From: Amarolinea sp964580725
GTDB lineage: Bacteria; Chloroflexota; Anaerolineae; SSC4; Amarolineaceae
Reading direction: 5' to 3'
DNA length: 64,000 bases
NCBI GenBank assembly: GCA_964580725.1
Contig: CAZOLV010000009.1
Location: 1-64,000 of the forward strand
The notes below the pieces were generated by a model that saw nothing but the letters and a program-made list of their open reading frames with translations, was not told the origin of the DNA and made no database searches. Shown here one piece after another: positions 8,864 through 17,309 of the stretch. Numbering within the stretch: the first letter of the stretch is position 1; each line of letters starts with the position of its first letter. The translations under genes and the position numbers were made by a program.

Positions 8864-8890
8864 GGCTCTGTGACGCCAAAAGGCTCGACG

Positions 8891-9322
8891 ATGAAGAAAA
8901 CAGTGCTCTTTCTCTGCACGGGCAATTCCTGCCGCTCGCAAATGGCCGAGGCAATCGTGCAAACGCGCCTGGGCGACGCCTGGACCGCTTTTTCGGCCGG
9001 CGTCGCGCCCACCGGCGCTGTTCACCCGCTTGCGCTCCAGGTTCTGGCCGAAATCGGCATCGTTCCGGCCAACCCGCGTTCCAAACACGCCGATGAATTC
9101 CGCCAAACCATGTTCGATCTGGTCGTCACCGTTTGCGATGACGCCGCCGAAAACTGTCCGGTCTGGCTTGGCCCTGGGCGGCGCCTGCACCTCAGTTTTC
9201 CTGATCCTGCCGCGGCGCAGGGCAGCACGCAACAGGTCTTGACCGTTTTTCGCCAGGTGCGCGACGACATCGGCGAGCGCGTCGGCGCCGCGCTGTGCGC
9301 CTTTCAGGCGGCCGGCGTCTGA
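8891..9322 (+). CDS. Arsenate reductase (ArsC)/low-molecular-weight phosphatase family protein
   Basis: This is a small cytosolic protein of 143 residues with the LMW-PTPase fold. The phosphate-binding loop CTGNSCRS (CX5R) is near the N terminus, and the general-acid segment is FPDPAAAQG. ArsC enzymes of this family reduce arsenate using a cysteine relay; related members dephosphorylate phosphotyrosine. C in TVCDD and C in AENCPVW could supply the relay, which favours arsenate reductase, but this is tentative. ATG 8891 is chosen over GTG 8870. It closes the phosphate block and overlaps the convergent sensor kinase gene by 19 bp at their 3' ends. Confidence 0.8.
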   Translation: MKKTVLFLCTGNSCRSQMAEAIVQTRLGDAWTAFSAGVAPTGAVHPLALQVLAEIGIVPANPRSKHADEFRQTMFDLVVTVCDDAAENCPVWLGPGRRLHLSFPDPAAAQGSTQQVLTVFRQVRDDIGERVGAALCAFQAAGV

Positions 9323-10665
9323 TCAGCCTCTTGTTGGGCAACCGGCAACGTGAAGCTGAAGGCGCTGCCGCGCCCCACATCGCTCGTTACGCTGATAGTG
9401 CCGCCATGCGCCTGCACCAACTGCTTGACGATGGCCAGCCCAAGCCCGGCGCGCCCGGTCTGGCTCGGATGCAGGCGGTCGGCGCGATAGAAGCGATCGA
9501 AGACGAAGGGCAGATCTTCGGGCGCAATGCCGCTGCCGGTGTCATGCACCGTCACGCGCACATAGGCGCCTGCGCTCTGCGCCGTCACGGTGATGGCGCC
9601 ACCGGCCGGGGTGTGGGCAAAGGCGTTTTGCAGTAGATTACGCAGCACCTGCCCAATGCGCTCCCGGTCTGCCTCGACCAGGGGAAGGTCGCCAGGCAGA
9701 TGGGCAGCCAGCGCGATCTGTTTGGCCTCTGCCTGCGGATGCAGGATGCCAAGCGCCTGCTCCACCACCCCCGCCAACGCCAGCGGCTGGCGCATCAGGG
9801 TCAATCGCCCCGCTTCGGCCTGCGCCAGCTCCTGTAAATCGGCCACCAACCGGCTGAGCAGAAGCGTCTCCTCGTACAGGCTCTCGACCAGTTCGCCATC
9901 CTTCTCCACCAGCCCATCACGCGCCGCATCCAGATAGCCGCGCAAGTTGGTCAGCGGCGTGCGCAGTTCATGCGCCACGTCGTTGATCATGTTGCGGCGC
10001 AGATGCTCCTGCTTGCCCAACCCGTCCGCCATGGCATTGAAGGCATGCGCCAGTTCGCCAATTTCGTCACTGGTCTCCACACGCACGCGCGCGCTCAGAT
10101 CGCCTGTTTCCATCGCGCGTGCGGCGGCGGTCAACCGTTGCACCGGCCCCACGATGCGCCCCGACAGCGCCAGCGTCGCCACCACGGCGGCCAGCCCCGC
10201 CAACAGGCCGCCAAACAGCAGCGATCTGTTCAACGCCAACAGAAAGGCCGCGTCGGCCTCGCGGGGGCCGGCCAGGAGGTCCAAATAGAGGAAGCCAACG
10301 CGCGTCCCGCCGATCAGAATGACGGCGCTCGGCGCCGGCCGGTCGGCGCCAAGCGTCTCGCCAATCAGCGCCTGCTCCGAATCGCCCACCACGCGGCCGC
10401 GGTGATCTGTCACCACGACGCGGCGTCCTGTGATCTGCGCCAGCCGCTCCACCTCGGTCTGAATGGCGTTCCAGCCGCGATTGGCGAGATAGGAACGTTC
10501 CAACATCGCCAGCAGGCGTCGGTTGGTCGAAACGCCGCCCGTTTCGACATAGCGTTGAAATTCGCCTGCTGTACGCTGTTGGGCCACCAGCGTCGTCACG
10601 CAGATGGCAATCAGCGCGACCAGGGAAATCGCCAGCAACAGGCGCAGACGCAGACTATGGAACAT
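9304..10665 (-). CDS. Sensor histidine kinase (HAMP type, BaeS-like)
   Basis: This is a 453-residue transmembrane kinase. Helix 1 is LLLAISLVALIAICVTTLV. A small extracytoplasmic domain (about 30-160) follows, then helix 2 LLFGGLLAGLAAVVATLAL, HAMP, phosphoacceptor DVAHELRTPLTNLRG, and the ATPase domain with NLLQNAFAHTP, DTGSGIAPEDLPFVFDRFYR and GLGLAIVKQLV. ATG 10665 lies one base after the stop of the regulator gene, so the two are translationally coupled. Its stop lies inside the convergent ArsC-like gene. The context (a small secreted protein, then regulator, then sensor) suggests an envelope-stress or metal sensor; the signal is unknown. Confidence 0.9.
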   Translation of the reverse strand: MFHSLRLRLLLAISLVALIAICVTTLVAQQRTAGEFQRYVETGGVSTNRRLLAMLERSYLANRGWNAIQTEVERLAQITGRRVVVTDHRGRVVGDSEQALIGETLGADRPAPSAVILIGGTRVGFLYLDLLAGPREADAAFLLALNRSLLFGGLLAGLAAVVATLALSGRIVGPVQRLTAAARAMETGDLSARVRVETSDEIGELAHAFNAMADGLGKQEHLRRNMINDVAHELRTPLTNLRGYLDAARDGLVEKDGELVESLYEETLLLSRLVADLQELAQAEAGRLTLMRQPLALAGVVEQALGILHPQAEAKQIALAAHLPGDLPLVEADRERIGQVLRNLLQNAFAHTPAGGAITVTAQSAGAYVRVTVHDTGSGIAPEDLPFVFDRFYRADRLHPSQTGRAGLGLAIVKQLVQAHGGTISVTSDVGRGSAFSFTLPVAQQEADQTPAA

Positions 10666-10666
10666 G

Positions 10667-11344
10667 TTACACCTGGAAGCGATAGCCAAAGCCAGGCACC
10701 GTGATGACAAACCGCGGCGCCGACGGCTGCGGTTCGATCTTGCGCCGCAGGTTCATGATGTGGACATCCACGGTGCGCTCGATGCCATCGTAATCGAAAC
10801 CAAAGGCGCGGTCGAGCAGTTCGGAGCGGCTGAAGGTGCGGCCCGCATCGCGCGCCAGGGTTTCCAACAGGCGAAACTCGGTGGGCGTCAGATTGACCGG
10901 CTGGCCGCGCAGCGTGACCTCGCGCCGCGTCAGGCTGACGTGTAACTCGTCGAAGCGCAAATCGGCCAGGTCGTCCTCCGGTTGCGTACGGCGCAGCACC
11001 GCCCGCACGCGTGCGGTCAGTTCGCGCGGGTTGAAGGGCTTGGTCACGTAATCGTCGGCGCCCAGATCGAGTCCAAAGAGTTTGTCGTCATCGGTGGCCC
11101 GCGCCGTGAGCATGATGATGGGGACGCGCGATTCGGCGCGCAGCAGGCGGCAGACATCCACGCCGTCCAGTTCGGGGAGGAAAAGATCCAGAACGATCAG
11201 GTCGGGGTGTTGGCTGCGCGCCGTATCGAGCGCCTCTTGTCCATCGTAGGCGGCGAGAACACGGTGTCCCTCTTTCTTGAGGTAGAGGGAGACAAGCTGG
11301 ACGATTTTTTTGTCGTCGTCCACGACCAGGATCGTGTGATTCAT
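10667..11344 (-). CDS. OmpR-family response regulator
   Basis: This is a 225-residue regulator with receiver and winged-helix DNA-binding domains. The acidic pocket DDD (9-11), phosphoacceptor D in IVLDLFLPELDG (near residue 53) and K in VTKPFNPRELTARV are present. The C-terminal domain has VNLTPTEFRLLETLARDAG and RTVDVHIMNLRRKIEPQP. It is co-transcribed with the sensor kinase that starts one base after its stop. The secreted-protein gene lies 201 bp upstream on the same strand. A pair of 11-bp-spaced hexamers upstream of that gene is a candidate binding site. Confidence 0.92.
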   Translation of the reverse strand: MNHTILVVDDDKKIVQLVSLYLKKEGHRVLAAYDGQEALDTARSQHPDLIVLDLFLPELDGVDVCRLLRAESRVPIIMLTARATDDDKLFGLDLGADDYVTKPFNPRELTARVRAVLRRTQPEDDLADLRFDELHVSLTRREVTLRGQPVNLTPTEFRLLETLARDAGRTFSRSELLDRAFGFDYDGIERTVDVHIMNLRRKIEPQPSAPRFVITVPGFGYRFQV

Positions 11345-11545
11345 GGCGTATCGAGTTGTTCGTTGGATGGCGGGCAGGGGCGTTGTTTTTTGCGCAACAG
11401 ACGGCGAAGGGGAGCGCGGCGCGGGCCGTGCTCCCCTATTGAATCACCGTCGAGCGGCCCTGGCGTTTTCAGGAAACCGTCTTCCCCTTCTGATACGAGA
11501 GGTCAACCGGTGTTCCTACCAGCGGTGCGGGCCGCAATGGTCACC

Positions 11546-12076
11546 TCAGGACGAGGTGCCGGGGGTGGGGGTGGCCGTCGGTGCGGTGTTACCCCGAGGG
11601 CCAAAGAACCCGCCGCCAAAACCGCGCATACCGCCGCGGTGGCCGCGACCGCCGAAGAAACCGCCGTGGGGCAGATAGCCCTGCTCAAGACCCTGCAAGA
11701 GCCAGTCGGCCTGCGCCTGGGTCATCTCTCCATCGGTCACCGCCTGGGCGATCCGGTCTTTCCACTCTTGCGTGCGCGCCGCCTCGATGGCATCCTGCAC
11801 CTTCTGCATGTCAACCCCTTGTGCGGCGGCAATGTCGGTCAGCGATTTGCCGCTATGCAGTTGCTCGAAAAGCTCGGTGGGGGTCAGGTCGAGCGCCTCG
11901 GCGACGGCGTCGAAAGTCGCCGTGGAGCCGCCGTAGCCAAAACCGTGGAAGTGCGGGATCGCGGGGGTTGTCGTGGCGGGTGGTGTCGTCGTCTGCGCAA
12001 AAGCGCTGCCCACGCTGACGGCGCCGATCACAACCACCAGCGCCAGACTACCAATAGCCAACATCAGTCGTTTCAT
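11546..12076 (-). CDS. Small secreted protein with DUF2680/YckD-like helical domain
   Basis: This is a 176-residue exported protein. A signal peptide (LMLAIGSLALVVVIGAVSVGSAFAQ) is followed by a T/P segment, then a helical domain (about 55-125: AVAEALDLTPTELFEQLHSGKSLTDIAAAQGVD and DGEMTQAQADWLL) resembling DUF2680/YckD proteins. The C terminus is Gly/His/Arg/Phe-rich and could bind metal or be disordered. ATG 12076 has GGAGG 10 nt upstream. The function is unknown. It precedes a regulator/sensor pair on the same strand, an arrangement like that of CpxP/Spy-type sensors of envelope state; this parallel is inference. Confidence 0.75.
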   Translation of the reverse strand: MKRLMLAIGSLALVVVIGAVSVGSAFAQTTTPPATTTPAIPHFHGFGYGGSTATFDAVAEALDLTPTELFEQLHSGKSLTDIAAAQGVDMQKVQDAIEAARTQEWKDRIAQAVTDGEMTQAQADWLLQGLEQGYLPHGGFFGGRGHRGGMRGFGGGFFGPRGNTAPTATPTPGTSS

Positions 12077-12460
12077 CTTGTGTATACCTCCGTGTACTCT
12101 CTGTTCGTACGGACTCATTGCGTCGGTCATCATCCGACGATGGGAGTGTAGCAGAGGCATGTTAAGTTTTGGTAAAGGGCCTGTTGGGAGATGGTTTGGA
12201 TTGTGCGTCGGACCTGTTGCCGTGCGCCCCTTTGCTCTTGTACCGGATTGTACTCCGCAGACCGGTCCAGGTCAAGCACGCACACGGCGCGGCCGTCACT
12301 CAACTCTGCGAATTAGACAAACTCGATAGAGTATTCTAAACTACGTGCCAGGACAAAATCAGCCCAGTGATCCCCACTGGCCGTAGACTCAGGCAAGTTC
12401 ATGATTTGATTGCAGGACATAGGAATTGATCGGCGGTTTTATGAGTCTCTCAAGGTTGCC
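12077..12460. other. Intergenic region with candidate OmpR-type site
   Basis: This divergent gap is about 380 bp. On the minus strand, TTTACC (12176-12171) and TTAACA (12165-12160) are 11 bp apart, followed by a -10-like TACACT (12150-12145). This fits an activator-dependent promoter for the secreted-protein gene. From about 12300 onward the sequence becomes AT-richer, marking the edge of the restriction-modification remnant. No gene is seen. Confidence 0.45.
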
Positions 12461-12859
12461 ATGGATTACGTGAACCAGATATTGCGCGGTGATTGCCAGG
12501 AAGTCTTGAATGATCTTCCTGATCACTGCATTGACTTGATTTTCACGTCACCACCGTACGCGGATCAAAGACAAACCACCTACGGTGGGGTAAAGCCTGA
12601 CGAGTACGTCACGTGGTTCATGCCAAAGGTCGAGCAGTTTTGGCGTGTTCTGAAGCCAACCGGTACCTTCATATTGAACATCAAAGAGCGCGTTGTTGTG
12701 GGCAGACAATTCGTCGGCATCGAGCTGAGTGAAGAATACGTATCAATCGCGCGCAGCCGGGTAGCGGGTACGCAGCTGCCGCTCCTGGTAGCTGAGACAA
12801 GCGACACCCCCTATTCGAGCACAAATTCTTCGAAGCTTCCCATCAATGGTTCATCATGA
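12461..12859 (+). pseudogene. Internally deleted DNA methyltransferase (N4/N6, beta-type) remnant
   Basis: The first 75 or so residues are a normal N-terminal part of a site-specific methyltransferase: ILRGDCQEVLNDLP, catalytic motif IV TSPPYADQRQ, and VLKPTGTFILNIKERVV. The sequence then jumps to QFVGIELSEEYVSIARSR, which is the extreme C-terminal part of such enzymes. The target-recognition domain and the AdoMet motif I (DPFxGSGT) are missing, a loss of well over 100 residues. The frame stays open, so a 132-residue product could be made but should be inactive. Its stop overlaps the next start as ATGA, the usual layout of a methyltransferase-endonuclease operon. Confidence 0.8.
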
Positions 12860-13652
12860 AATCTCTCAACCTGGATGACGTACGAGAATTCCTTGCTGAG
12901 AATATCGTAGATTTCCATGAACGTCGGCTGGCAACTCTGGAGGGACTTAGCCTGAACCGACTCTTGGCCAAGAATCCTTATTTGTTCAAAGCCAAGAATG
13001 TCCTGACTGCTGGAGACCTCGTCTCAGGTTTGCTCCAGGCATTCTTGTCATCGTCCGAAGAAAAGCTCTTCGGTGATTTCTTGGAAGAATTGGCACTGTT
13101 TGTGGCCGAAAAAACGTGCGACGGACACAAGTCCAGTGCTCCTGGTGTTGATCTTGAGTTCCTGCATGAAAGTGTTCATTATGTAGTTTCAATCAAGTCC
13201 AGCACTCACTGGGGTAACAGCTCGCAGCAACGAAAACTCGAAGAGGATCTCAGGGATGCCGCAACAAGATTGAAGCAATCGCGCCGGGGCCTGAACGTTC
13301 AGCCGTGTTGGGCATTTGTTACGGCAAATCCAAGACCGGTTACTTACGCGGCTATCTCAAGGTGGTCGGGCAGAACTTCTGGTACTTCATCAGTGAGAAC
13401 AAACATCTTTTTACTGATATTATCGAGCCAATTGGTCACCGGGCAGAAGACCTCAACAGGACATTCTAAGAGGAACAAGCTCGTATCACAAACCGTTTCA
13501 CGCGCTAGTTCATACAGCGCTTTTGCGACGACACTGACGCCATTGATTGGGTCAAGTTGGTGGAGTTCAACAGCGGCAATTTCGACCTCGATCAAACCCC
13601 GCCATCATCACAACTGGAGACACAATGCCCATCGTTCGTATCGAAGATCTGA
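12856..13652 (+). pseudogene. Frameshifted type II restriction endonuclease (PmeII-like)
   Basis: From ATG 12856 the frame encodes about 147 residues that look like a PmeII-family endonuclease: FHERRLATLEGLSLNRLLAKNPYLF in outline, KAKNVLTAGDLV, SSSEEKLFGDFLEELA, APGVDLEF and VVSIKSSTHWGNS, the acidic and Lys residues of a nuclease site. Near 13295 the conserved sequence moves to another frame, giving GICYGKSKTGYLRGYL and GQNFWYFISENK, and then meets stop codons at 13467 and 13506 before continuing (RFCDDTDAIDWVKLVEFN). The single open frame to 13671 is nonsense after the shift and runs into asnS. One frameshift and two stops mean the nuclease is dead, matching the broken methyltransferase beside it. 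Confidence 0.8.
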
Positions 13653-14965
13653 AAGACCATGCCGGCGCTGAGGTGACGCTGCGCGGCTGGTTGTATCACA
13701 AAACCGACAAGGGCCGGTTGCAGTTCCTGCAAGTGCGGGACGGCAGCGGCATCTGTCAGGCCGTCGTGTTCAAGAAGGCAGTCAGCGAAGCCGTCTTCGA
13801 CGCCGCACGCCGCCTGACCCAGGAATCGTCCTTGATCGTCAGCGGCGTCGTGCGCGCCGATGAGCGTGCGCCCGGCATCCCTGGCGGCTACGAACTCGAC
13901 GTCAACGACCTGCAGATCGTTCAAATCGCCGGCGACTATCCCATCAGCCCCAAAGAGCATGGCGTCGAGTTCCTGATGGACAACCGCCATCTCTGGCTGC
14001 GCTCCGCCCGCCAATGGGCCATCCTGCGCGTGCGGGCAACCATCATCCAGGCCATTCGCGACTGGCTCGACGATCACGGCTTTCTGCTGGTGGACACACC
14101 CATCCTCAGCCCGGCCGCCGGCGAAGGCACCACGACCCTGTTCGAGATTGACTATCACGGCACGGCGGCCTTCCTGGCACAGACGGGCCAGCTCTACAAC
14201 GAGGCCAACATCTTCGCATTTGGCCCCGTTTACTGCTTTGGCCCCACATTCCGCGCCGAAAAGAGCAAAACCCGCCGCCATCTACAAGAATTCTGGATGG
14301 TCGAGCCGGAAATCCCCTTCTGCCAGCTCGAAGAACTGCTGGAAATCGAAGAACAGTTCGTCAGCTATATCGTGCAAACCGTCTTGGCGCAGCGCGCCGT
14401 CGAACTGAAGGTGCTGGAACGCGACACCAGCCACCTGCAAAAGGTCGTCCCGCCGTTCGAACGCATCCACTACGACCAGGCGGTCGCCATGCTCAACGAG
14501 GCTGTGGCACGCGGCGTCGTCGTGCCGCCCAACGACGATCCGCTGCCTGCCATCGCCTGGGGCGACGACTTTGGCGCACCGCACGAAACCTACCTCACGA
14601 TGCAGTTCGAGAAGCCGCTCTTCGTTCATCACTTCCCAACGCAGGTCAAGGCCTTCTACATGGAGCCAGAACCGGGGCGCCCGGAGGTCTGTCGCAGCGC
14701 CGATCTGCTGGCGCCCGAAGGTTACGGCGAAATCATTGGCGGCAGCGAACGCATGAGCGATCCCGCCAAACTTCAGGCTGCCATCCTCAAACACCAACTG
14801 CCCGCCGACGCCTATGACTGGTACATCCAACTGCGCCAGTTCGGCTCGGTTCCCCACAGCGGCTTCGGCCTGGGCGTCGAGCGCACCGTCGCCTGGATTT
14901 GCGGCCTCGACCATGTGCGTGAGACCGGCGCCTTCCCCCGCATGTTGAACCGTCTGCGTCCCTGA
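13625..14965 (+). CDS. asnS: Asparaginyl-tRNA synthetase
   Basis: This class II synthetase of 446 residues charges tRNA-Asn with asparagine in the cytosol. An N-terminal OB-fold anticodon-binding domain (about 1-105: VTLRGWLYHKTDKGRLQFLQVRDG) precedes the catalytic core. Motif 2 is FRAEKSKTRRHLQEFWMVEPEI and motif 3 is GFGLGVERTVAWICGL. TRRHLxEFWMxEPE is the AsnS form of the motif rather than AspS. Length matches AsnS. ATG 13625 follows the degenerate endonuclease; the true N terminus MPIVRIEDL fits the family. Confidence 0.95.
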   Translation: MPIVRIEDLKDHAGAEVTLRGWLYHKTDKGRLQFLQVRDGSGICQAVVFKKAVSEAVFDAARRLTQESSLIVSGVVRADERAPGIPGGYELDVNDLQIVQIAGDYPISPKEHGVEFLMDNRHLWLRSARQWAILRVRATIIQAIRDWLDDHGFLLVDTPILSPAAGEGTTTLFEIDYHGTAAFLAQTGQLYNEANIFAFGPVYCFGPTFRAEKSKTRRHLQEFWMVEPEIPFCQLEELLEIEEQFVSYIVQTVLAQRAVELKVLERDTSHLQKVVPPFERIHYDQAVAMLNEAVARGVVVPPNDDPLPAIAWGDDFGAPHETYLTMQFEKPLFVHHFPTQVKAFYMEPEPGRPEVCRSADLLAPEGYGEIIGGSERMSDPAKLQAAILKHQLPADAYDWYIQLRQFGSVPHSGFGLGVERTVAWICGLDHVRETGAFPRMLNRLRP

Positions 14966-14979
14966 CAGGCGTCCAAACC

Positions 14980-16083
14980 GTGCGCGGTGAGCCAAGCGTC
15001 TTGAACTTGTTGCCCTTTGCTCTGGTGTTCTTTTGCGCCCTGGCGCTTTCCCTGCTGCTCAGTCCCTGGGCGCGGCGGTTGGGATTGCGCCTGGGCCTGG
15101 CCGATGCGCCCGCTCCGCGCCGCGTCCACGCCGGGCTGCTGCCGCGTTCGGGAGGCGTCGCCCTCTATCTCGCCTTCACCCTCACCGTGCTCTTGACTCT
15201 GGCCTTCCCCGCGATCTTTCCCACCAGCGCCGACCCCAAATCATCCACACGCCTGCTCGGCCTGCTGATCGGCAGCGCCTTCGTCTTCATCTGCGGCCTG
15301 CTGGATGACCGGCTCGAACTGCCCGCCTGGCCGCAGGCGCTCGTGCAGGCCGGCGCCGGCGCCATCGGCATCGCCAGCCTGATCTTCATCAAACACGTCA
15401 ACAACCCCTTCACCAACCAACCGTTCGGCGGTGTCGAAGGGTTCGCCTGGCCCATCGTTTGGCTGCTCACCATGTTCTGGTTCGCCGGCATGATGAACAC
15501 CGTCAACTGGCTGGATGGGCTGGATGGGCTGGCCGCTGGCGTCGCCGCCATCTTCTGTGCAATCGTCGCCATCCACATGCTCTGGCGCGCCGAACCGCCG
15601 CAGGCCAGCGTCGCCGTTTTGCCCATTGCGCTTCTGGGCGCCGTGCTCGGCTTCCTGCCCTACAACTTCAACCCCTCTCGCATCATCATGGGCAGTTCTG
15701 GCGCCTATTTTCTGGGCTTTGCGCTCGCCGCGCTCGGCATCATGGGCGGCGCACGGGTTGCCACCGTGCTGCTCATCCTCGGCCTCCCCATCCTCGACGT
15801 CGCCTGGCTCATCTGGCAGCGGCTCGCCAGTGGGCGTTCCCCCTATCACGGCGGGCGCGATCACCTGCACCACCGCCTGCTCGATCTCGGTTTCAGCCAG
15901 CGCCAGATCGTGCTCGCCTATTACACCTTCTGCGCCCTTTGCGGCGCCGCGGCCCTCTTCATCACCTCGCGCCTGGCCAAACTGCTGGCGCTTGGCGTGC
16001 TGACGCTGTTCGTGCTGGCCGTGCTCTCGTACACCGCCCGCTTGCGCCCCAATCCCGCCGCCCATGCGCCCGGCGAAGAATGA
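14980..16083 (+). CDS. WecA/MraY-type glycosyl-1-phosphate transferase
   Basis: This is a polytopic membrane enzyme of about 367 residues with around ten hydrophobic segments. Family motifs are DAPAPRRVHAGLLPRSGGVA near the N terminus, the Asp pair GLLDDRLELP, the catalytic loop NTVNWLDGLDGLAAGV and the His-rich cytoplasmic loop GGRDHLHHRLLDLG. These enzymes move a sugar-1-phosphate from UDP-HexNAc to undecaprenyl phosphate, the first step for teichoic-acid-like polymers, O-antigen or peptidoglycan. The HxHHR loop favours the WecA/TagO branch over MraY. The start is unsure: GTG 14980 or TTG 15001, with no clear ATG. It lies 14 bp after asnS. Confidence 0.88.
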   Translation: MRGEPSVLNLLPFALVFFCALALSLLLSPWARRLGLRLGLADAPAPRRVHAGLLPRSGGVALYLAFTLTVLLTLAFPAIFPTSADPKSSTRLLGLLIGSAFVFICGLLDDRLELPAWPQALVQAGAGAIGIASLIFIKHVNNPFTNQPFGGVEGFAWPIVWLLTMFWFAGMMNTVNWLDGLDGLAAGVAAIFCAIVAIHMLWRAEPPQASVAVLPIALLGAVLGFLPYNFNPSRIIMGSSGAYFLGFALAALGIMGGARVATVLLILGLPILDVAWLIWQRLASGRSPYHGGRDHLHHRLLDLGFSQRQIVLAYYTFCALCGAAALFITSRLAKLLALGVLTLFVLAVLSYTARLRPNPAAHAPGEE

Positions 16084-16109
16084 CCTGCCCGCATGGGCCG
16101 GCCGGCGCG

Positions 16110-17309
16110 CTAGCGCCGTTGGCTTGATCCTTCCAGAAAGGCGCGCAGGCGCGGCAACTGGGCGCCCAGCGTGGCCGGTTCGGACAGAAAAGAAAGAACC
16201 AGCATCGGCTCGGCCATGTCGTACAGCCAACCCGGATGCGTCAGGATGCCGATGTGATCGAGAAGTGCAATCGCCAACGCCTCGTCGTCGTCGGTCAGGC
16301 GCTCGACTGCCAGGGTGAGGTAGAAGCCGCCGGTGGCCGGGGTCAGATCGAAGCTGGTCGAGCCGGCCAGCATGGTGTGCGCCAGCGCGGCCCGTGCGGC
16401 GATCTGCCGGCGGTAATCGGCCAGAAAGGCCCGACCCTGCGTCAACAGCGCCGGCGCAGCCCATTGAATCTGCTCATGCGTCGCCAGGAACGTATCGGCG
16501 ATGGTTTCCAGCGCCGCCAGCGCCCGATCACACAGGGCAGGCTGCCCGCTGACGCCGATCCAGCCAAGTTTGGCGCCGGGCAGCGCCAGCATCTTGGAAA
16601 AGCCATTGAGTGTAAAAATCAGTGGGGCGACCGCCTGCGCCGCCGGCCGGCAGTGCAGCACATCGCCAAAGATGAATTCGCAAAACACCTCGTCAGCAAT
16701 GATCGGCAGGCGGCGAGCGGTGGCCAGCGTCGTCAGCGCCTCCACCTCGTCTGGCGTCGCCACATGGCCCGTCGGGTTGTGCGGCGAAATCAGGATGATC
16801 GCACGTGTGCGCGAGGTGACCGCCGCCGCCAGCGCGGCCAGGTCGAGCGCCCAACCGCTGCCTGTGCGCAGCAGCGGATAGGGGCGCAGCGTCACCCGGC
16901 AGAGCGCGGCGATGTAGTCGAACAGCGGATAAGAGGGCTGCGGGGCCAGAATCTCCTGGCCAGGATCGGCCAGGAGTTGGAAGAGGTACCAGTACGACTG
17001 GCTGGTGCCCGGGGTCAGGACGATTCGATCGGGCGTCAGATTCAGGCCCCGATCGGCGTAGTAGTCACTGATCGCCTGGCGGGCGACCATCTGCCCTTTG
17101 GGGTCAGGCCGGTACGGGTCGGCGGCGGTTTGCGCCACATGCAGCGCGGCTTGCAGGATCTCGCTTGGAAACTGCAAGCCATGCTGCGTTGGGTTGCCGC
17201 TGATCAGGTCGAACAGCGGGCCACCGGTTGCCCGCAGTCGCGCTTGCGCCTGGGCCAGGGGATTGGCCGTGCCGCTGAAGTCTTTGACGATCTCGGCAAA
17301 GAAGGTCAC
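16110..17309 (-). CDS. Class I/II PLP-dependent aminotransferase
   Basis: This is a 399-residue fold-type I aminotransferase. PLP-site features include TPGTSQSYWYLFQLL, NPTG in ISPHNPTGHVAT, the Asp of PIIADEVFCEF and the Schiff-base Lys in GFSKMLALPGAKLGWIG. The substrate cannot be fixed from sequence; the family contains aspartate, alanine and aromatic aminotransferases. It starts with GTG 17309, which overlaps the stop of the upstream YceI-like gene as GTGA, so it is probably translationally coupled to it. Confidence 0.88.
   Translation of the reverse strand: MTFFAEIVKDFSGTANPLAQAQARLRATGGPLFDLISGNPTQHGLQFPSEILQAALHVAQTAADPYRPDPKGQMVARQAISDYYADRGLNLTPDRIVLTPGTSQSYWYLFQLLADPGQEILAPQPSYPLFDYIAALCRVTLRPYPLLRTGSGWALDLAALAAAVTSRTRAIILISPHNPTGHVATPDEVEALTTLATARRLPIIADEVFCEFIFGDVLHCRPAAQAVAPLIFTLNGFSKMLALPGAKLGWIGVSGQPALCDRALAALETIADTFLATHEQIQWAAPALLTQGRAFLADYRRQIAARAALAHTMLAGSTSFDLTPATGGFYLTLAVERLTDDDEALAIALLDHIGILTHPGWLYDMAEPMLVLSFLSEPATLGAQLPRLRAFLEGSSQRR

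Noticed and set aside
13547..13624. N-terminal extension of asnS upstream of ATG 13625
   Set aside because: The extension lies in the remains of the endonuclease and is not family-like; MPIVRIEDL is the natural start.
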